From Oscillospiraceae bacterium (lineage in GTDB: Bacteria > Bacillota_A > Clostridia > Oscillospirales > Oscillospiraceae): DNA of 17,853 bases. The first letter of the stretch is position 1, and every line of letters begins with the position of its first letter. The position numbers and the translations under genes were made by a program. This document shows, piece by piece, positions 14,788 through 17,853 of this stretch. Location: NCBI GenBank assembly GCA_015068055.1, contig SVLG01000043.1:1-17853 (forward strand). The letters are read 5' to 3'. A model generated the notes under the pieces. The model had not been told where the DNA came from and ran no database searches. It worked only from the letters and a program-made list of their open reading frames with translations.

Positions 14788-15635
14788 ACCGCTTCTTCCT
14801 TCTGCTTATCGCCCAGAATACACCAGAGGGTGATGGTCACGATGACCACGCTGCCGCCCAGCAGGGCAAAGATGCCGGGCTTTTCCCCATAGATCAGAAG
14901 CACCCATACAGGGTTCAGCAGCGGCTCCAGCGCCGCGATCAGCGAGCAGGCCAGGGCCGGACAGCTGGCGGAGGCAAGCGCATAGAGGATATAAGGCAGG
15001 CCCAGCTGGAAAACACCCAGAACAATGATCAGAAACACCGGCAAAAAGCTGAAGTCCATGCTGCCCGCCGGGAAGAAGGGCAGGCCAATGAGACTGGTGA
15101 GAACCTCGCAGACGAAGATGCTGCTGAAGCGCTCCGCCCCCTGCGCCTCACCCATGCACATATACATGAGGCCCATGGCCGCACCGGCGGCCACGCTGAT
15201 GAGGTTGCCCGCCAGCTGACCGGCATCCATCTGGTCAAAGAAAAAGAGGGCAATGCCCAAAAGGGTGCAGAGCACGGCTGCCACATCGGCTTTTCCAAAA
15301 CGCTTGCCCAGGAAGAACGCCGAGAAAAGCAGCAGAAACACCGGAGCGGTATACTGCAGCACAATGGCGTTGGCCGCGGTGGTCATCTTGTTGCCCAGCA
15401 CAAAGAGCGTGCAGCAAAGGCACATGGCCGTACCTGTAAGGAGCGTCTGCCGGTTGATGATCAGGGGCAGCTTACGCAGACGGATATAGACGATTACGGT
15501 GATCCCGGCGAAAAAAGCCCTGGCCCCGGCGATGGCCATGGGATGCCAGGGTATATACTTGAACATGATGCCCGCCATGCTCCACAAAAGGGCACAGAGC
15601 AGCATCTGAAGAATGCCTTTTCTTTCCGCTTTCAT
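14784..15635 (-). CDS. EamA/DMT-superfamily membrane transporter, substrate unknown
   Basis: A predicted ten-helix inner membrane transporter of the drug/metabolite superfamily, built of two five-helix EamA repeats (about residues 6-135 and 145-277). A typical feature of the first repeat is the LQYTAPVFLLLFSAFFLGKRF segment, split here around the YTAP turn. The second repeat has SLIAALEPLLNPVWVLLIYGE, where the Pro and Glu are family landmarks. EamA members export or import amino acids, nucleobases, sugars and other small molecules, so no substrate can be named. I chose the ATG at 15635, which has GGAGG five bases upstream, rather than the ATG at 15647, which has no ribosome site; the product is then 283 residues. 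Its stop overlaps the uvrC start as ATGA. Confidence 0.9.
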   Translation of the reverse strand: MKAERKGILQMLLCALLWSMAGIMFKYIPWHPMAIAGARAFFAGITVIVYIRLRKLPLIINRQTLLTGTAMCLCCTLFVLGNKMTTAANAIVLQYTAPVFLLLFSAFFLGKRFGKADVAAVLCTLLGIALFFFDQMDAGQLAGNLISVAAGAAMGLMYMCMGEAQGAERFSSIFVCEVLTSLIGLPFFPAGSMDFSFLPVFLIIVLGVFQLGLPYILYALASASCPALACSLIAALEPLLNPVWVLLIYGEKPGIFALLGGSVVIVTITLWCILGDKQKEEAV

Positions 15636-15650
15636 GCTTGCCTCCATAGG

Positions 15651-15683
15651 AAAACAAGGGCGTGCTCACAGAACACGCCCTTG
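15651..15683 (-). terminator. Rho-independent terminator after ptsH
   Basis: Ten-base arms CAAGGGCGTG and CACGCCCTTG (15655-15664 and 15674-15683) enclose a 9-base loop and are followed on the minus strand by TTTTCC. It starts 19 bases after the ptsH stop and ends only six bases before the GGAGG of the transporter gene. No room remains for a separate promoter between them, so the downstream genes must be served by read-through or by a promoter inside ptsH. Confidence 0.75.
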
Positions 15684-15701
15684 CCGCTTTGTTGATCGCA
15701 A

Positions 15702-15965
15702 TTATTCGGAGAAATCAGACGCTACCAGCGCCGCCAGGGTCTCGATGGCCTCGTCCTCATCCGCGCCGTCGGCGATGATGTTGATGGCAGTGCCCTTCAC
15801 GATGCCCAGAGAGAGGACACCCAGCAGGGACTTGGCATTGACGCGGCGCTCTTCCTTTTCCACCCAGATGCTGCACTTGAACTCATTGGCCTTCTGGATG
15901 AAGAAAGTCGCGGGTCTGGCATGCAGCCCAACCTGATTGTTGATGACTACTTCTTTACTGACCAT
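15702..15965 (-). CDS. ptsH: HPr family phosphocarrier protein
   Basis: Carries phosphate from enzyme I to sugar-specific PTS enzymes and, in Firmicutes, acts as a co-regulator with CcpA when phosphorylated on serine. The 87-residue product from the ATG at 15965 places His exactly at residue 15 in GLHARPA, with Arg17, and Ser exactly at residue 46 in NAKSLLGV. This supports both the identity and the start; an in-frame ATG at 15986 adds seven residues and shifts that numbering. GGGAG lies eight bases upstream. Having both sites means it can be a PTS carrier and an HprK target, unlike Crh, which lacks His15. No enzyme I gene is adjacent. The gene stands as a single transcription unit with a promoter region and terminator of its own. 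Confidence 0.94.
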   Translation of the reverse strand: MVSKEVVINNQVGLHARPATFFIQKANEFKCSIWVEKEERRVNAKSLLGVLSLGIVKGTAINIIADGADEDEAIETLAALVASDFSE

Positions 15966-16109
15966 AATTGCCACTCCCATTCTCATATATTTTGCGGATT
16001 ATGCAACAATATTATAGTGTAATTTTAGCAAATCAAACGTGTAACGTCAACCGCTTTTCACGCATTTTGGATGATTGCACAGGGTTATGAAAGCAAGTTC
16101 TTGTTCGGC
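15966..16109. other. mutS2-ptsH intergenic region
   Basis: 144 bases, AT-richer than the flanking genes. It holds the ptsH promoter and ribosome site. The mutS2-proximal half (about 16060-16109) contains only a very short CAAG/CTTG hairpin without a T-run, so the end of the mutS2 transcript is not explained. Confidence 0.6.
16011..16050 (-). promoter_or_regulatory. Promoter region of ptsH
   Basis: On the minus strand TTGACG (16045-16050) lies 17 bases before TAAAAT (16022-16027), a good sigma-A match. Six bases further on is a consensus TATAAT (16011-16016), which lacks a strong -35 at the right distance. Either or both could be used; the leader would be about 40-50 bases. I saw no clear cre-like operator. 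Confidence 0.7.
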
Positions 16110-17853
16110 TTATTTCAATTCCACAACTGTTACGCCGCTTTCGCCCTCGCCGTAGCGGCCCAGACGGAAGCTTTTCACCAGTTTGTGGCGCTTGAGACTC
16201 TGCTGCACGGCGGTACGCAGGGCGCCGGTTCCCTTGCCGTGGATAACGGTGACGGTTTCAAGACCGTTCTGGGAACAGGAATCGATGTAGCGCTCAACGA
16301 TGGGTATAGCCTCCAGCGTTTCCATGCCGCGGATGTCCAGCTCAGACGAGGTACTTTCCTTACGGAGCGTGGCATGGACGCTGCTCTGCACCTTGACGGG
16401 CTTGGGCTTCTCGTTGATGAGCAGGGTAACTTCGTCCTCTTTGGCGCTCAGCTTCAGAATACCCACCTGCAGCTGAAGCACCCGGTCGGCACTGATGGAG
16501 AGAACCGTGGCCTTGGCACCGCCCATGGCCTGCACTGCCACCACGTCGCCCACCTCCACCGGGCGTACGCTCTTTTCAGCGATGGCCTCCTCTTCCTGCT
16601 TACGCATGGCCTCCCGGGCCGCGTTCAGGCGGCGAAGTGTCTCGCTGCGGGCGTCGTTGACGCGGCGGTGGTCGCTCTGCAGCTCCAGTTCCTGCCGGAG
16701 CTTTGCCAGCTCATCAAAGGTACGCTCGGCCTCGGCTCTGGCATTGGTCAGAATGCGCTCGGCCTCCCGCCTGGCTTTCTCCTCGGCCTTGTCCAGCTTA
16801 ACTTCCAGCTCGCTGCGGAGTCTTGCGGCCTTTTTGGCCTCTTCCTCGGCATTGCGGAGGAGTTTGGCCTCCTCCATACGGTCCCGGTCCAGAAGCCGCC
16901 GTGCCTCTTCCAGCTTCTCAATGGTCTCTTCAAAAAGCACACTGCTGACACCCATGCGGCTGCGGGCGTCCTCGATGATCTCCTCGGGCAGACCAAGCCG
17001 CCGGGAAATGGCGAAGGCATTGGACTTGCCGGGGATGCCCAACAGCAGCCGGTAAGTGGGCCGCAGAGTATCCACGTCAAACTCACAGGAGGCGTTCATA
17101 ACGCCGGGGGTGTTGGTGCCGTAGACCTTCAGCTCGGCATAGTGGGTGGTGGCCGCCAGTACACTGCCGCGGCTGCGGGCGTGCTCCAGAATGGCAATGG
17201 CCAGAGCCGCGCCCTCGGTGGGGTCAGTACCCGCACCCAGCTCGTCAAAGAGCAGGAGGCTCTTCTCATCGCACTCCTCCAGCAGCGTCACCAGCGTGGT
17301 CATATGAGAGGAGAAGGTGGAGAGGGACTGCTCAATGCTCTGCTCATCGCCGATGTCGGCCAGCACACGCTCCAGTACCGGCACGCTGCTGCCCTCCGCC
17401 GCCGGGATGTGCAGGCCGCACTGGGCCATAAGGCAGAGAAGGCCGATGGTCTTAAGGGTAACGGTCTTGCCGCCGGTGTTGGGACCGGTGATCACAAGAG
17501 CATCGTAGCTGCCGCCCAGCTCTACATCGATGGGTACGGCGGTCTTCTGATCCAGCAGGGGATGCCGCGCCCGGCGCAGACGGATCGTCCGCTCGCTGAG
17601 TTCGGGGGCACAGCAGTCCAGCTTGTCGCTGAGGCGGGCTCTGGCAAAAATGCCGTCCAGCGCCAGCAGCACATGGAAGTCGGCATCGATCTCCTCCCGG
17701 TGGGCGGCACACTCGGCGCTGAGTTCGGCAAGGATGCGCTCAATTTCGGCCTTCTCCTTGGCCTTCAGCTCGCGGATCTCGTTGTTGGCCTTCACCGCAG
17801 CCATGGGCTCCACAAAGAGCGTGGCTCCGGAGGAAGACACGTCGTGGACAAGA
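16110..17853 (-). CDS. mutS2: Endonuclease MutS2 (RqcU), C-terminal part (runs off window)
   Basis: The frame is open to the window edge, giving the last 580 or so residues of a protein that is usually about 790. The visible part begins LVHDVSSSGATLFVEP. It includes the ATPase P-loop GPNTGGKT (near 17486-17463), the Walker B segment LLLFDELGAGTDPTEG, and a long charged coiled coil (about 16600-16950). A small KOW-like strand region follows, and the C-terminal Smr domain has LDIRG and HGKGTGALR, the latter holding the likely nuclease residues. In Bacillus subtilis MutS2 detects and splits collided ribosomes; a role against recombination has been reported elsewhere. It ends 144 bases before the ptsH start and I see no clear terminator between. 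The missing N-terminal clamp part lies upstream. Confidence 0.96.
   Translation of the reverse strand, partial: LVHDVSSSGATLFVEPMAAVKANNEIRELKAKEKAEIERILAELSAECAAHREEIDADFHVLLALDGIFARARLSDKLDCCAPELSERTIRLRRARHPLLDQKTAVPIDVELGGSYDALVITGPNTGGKTVTLKTIGLLCLMAQCGLHIPAAEGSSVPVLERVLADIGDEQSIEQSLSTFSSHMTTLVTLLEECDEKSLLLFDELGAGTDPTEGAALAIAILEHARSRGSVLAATTHYAELKVYGTNTPGVMNASCEFDVDTLRPTYRLLLGIPGKSNAFAISRRLGLPEEIIEDARSRMGVSSVLFEETIEKLEEARRLLDRDRMEEAKLLRNAEEEAKKAARLRSELEVKLDKAEEKARREAERILTNARAEAERTFDELAKLRQELELQSDHRRVNDARSETLRRLNAAREAMRKQEEEAIAEKSVRPVEVGDVVAVQAMGGAKATVLSISADRVLQLQVGILKLSAKEDEVTLLINEKPKPVKVQSSVHATLRKESTSSELDIRGMETLEAIPIVERYIDSCSQNGLETVTVIHGKGTGALRTAVQQSLKRHKLVKSFRLGRYGEGESGVTVVELK

Noticed and set aside
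16060..16109. Terminator after mutS2
   Set aside because: Only a 4-base CAAG/CTTG stem and no T-run are present, too weak to call.
16545..16950. Serine- and arginine-rich plus-strand frame opposite the mutS2 coiled coil
   Set aside because: It is the reverse complement of a charged, repetitive coiled-coil coding stretch, which creates such low-complexity frames.
1..17853. Hidden mobile element, CRISPR array, defence system or RNA gene
   Set aside because: I saw no transposase or integrase, no spaced direct repeats other than the MraZ boxes, and no tRNA or rRNA sequence; nearly all bases are accounted for by housekeeping genes.

Overview
This window looks like core chromosome of a moderately GC-rich member of the Clostridia (Bacillota), most likely an Oscillospirales-type anaerobe. 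The basis is the Firmicute-style cell division and cell wall (dcw) order ending murG-murA-ftsQ-ftsZ, an HPr with both His15 and Ser46, a MutS2 with a C-terminal Smr domain, a PASTA-bearing class B penicillin-binding protein, and a MurE with the DNPR motif typical of meso-diaminopimelate peptidoglycan. The genus is inferred, not shown. All genes I can support lie on the minus strand, so transcription runs from the high coordinates to the low ones. I see no tRNA, rRNA, insertion sequence, CRISPR array, phage gene or other mobile DNA, and no gene-free stretch longer than 300 bases.

Upstream block (17853 to about 11827): the C-terminal part of mutS2 (ribosome rescue or DNA repair) is followed by ptsH (HPr), which has its own promoter region. 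A hairpin terminator separates ptsH from an EamA/DMT-family transporter. The transporter, uvrC and rsmD overlap end to start, and a short gap leads to an unassigned coiled-coil protein with an acidic tail. An inverted repeat at 11761-11798 probably closes this block.

dcw block (11701 to 573): a textbook sigma-A promoter (TTGCAA, 17 bp, TATAAT) is followed by three AAAGTG boxes at exact 10-bp spacing, which are the expected binding sites of the first gene product, MraZ. Then come mraZ, rsmH, an ftsL-like gene, a class B PBP (FtsI/SpoVD type), murE, mraY, ftsW, murG, murA and ftsQ/divIB, tightly packed with frequent overlaps. murF and murD, usually found either side of mraY, are absent here, and so is murC. 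The products cover part of lipid II synthesis (MurA, MurE, MraY, MurG), septal glycan polymerisation and cross-linking (FtsW, PBP), and divisome assembly (FtsL, FtsQ).

ftsZ block (532 to 1): ftsZ has its own strong promoter (TTGACC, 17 bp, TACAAT) with an inverted repeat over the -35 box, and runs off the window after 150 codons.

Overall this is housekeeping DNA. I did not find a convincing undescribed system. The best leads are the reduced mur gene content, a His-to-Val change in a conserved MurE motif, the MraZ box array, the unassigned coiled-coil gene, and the transporter coupled to uvrC.
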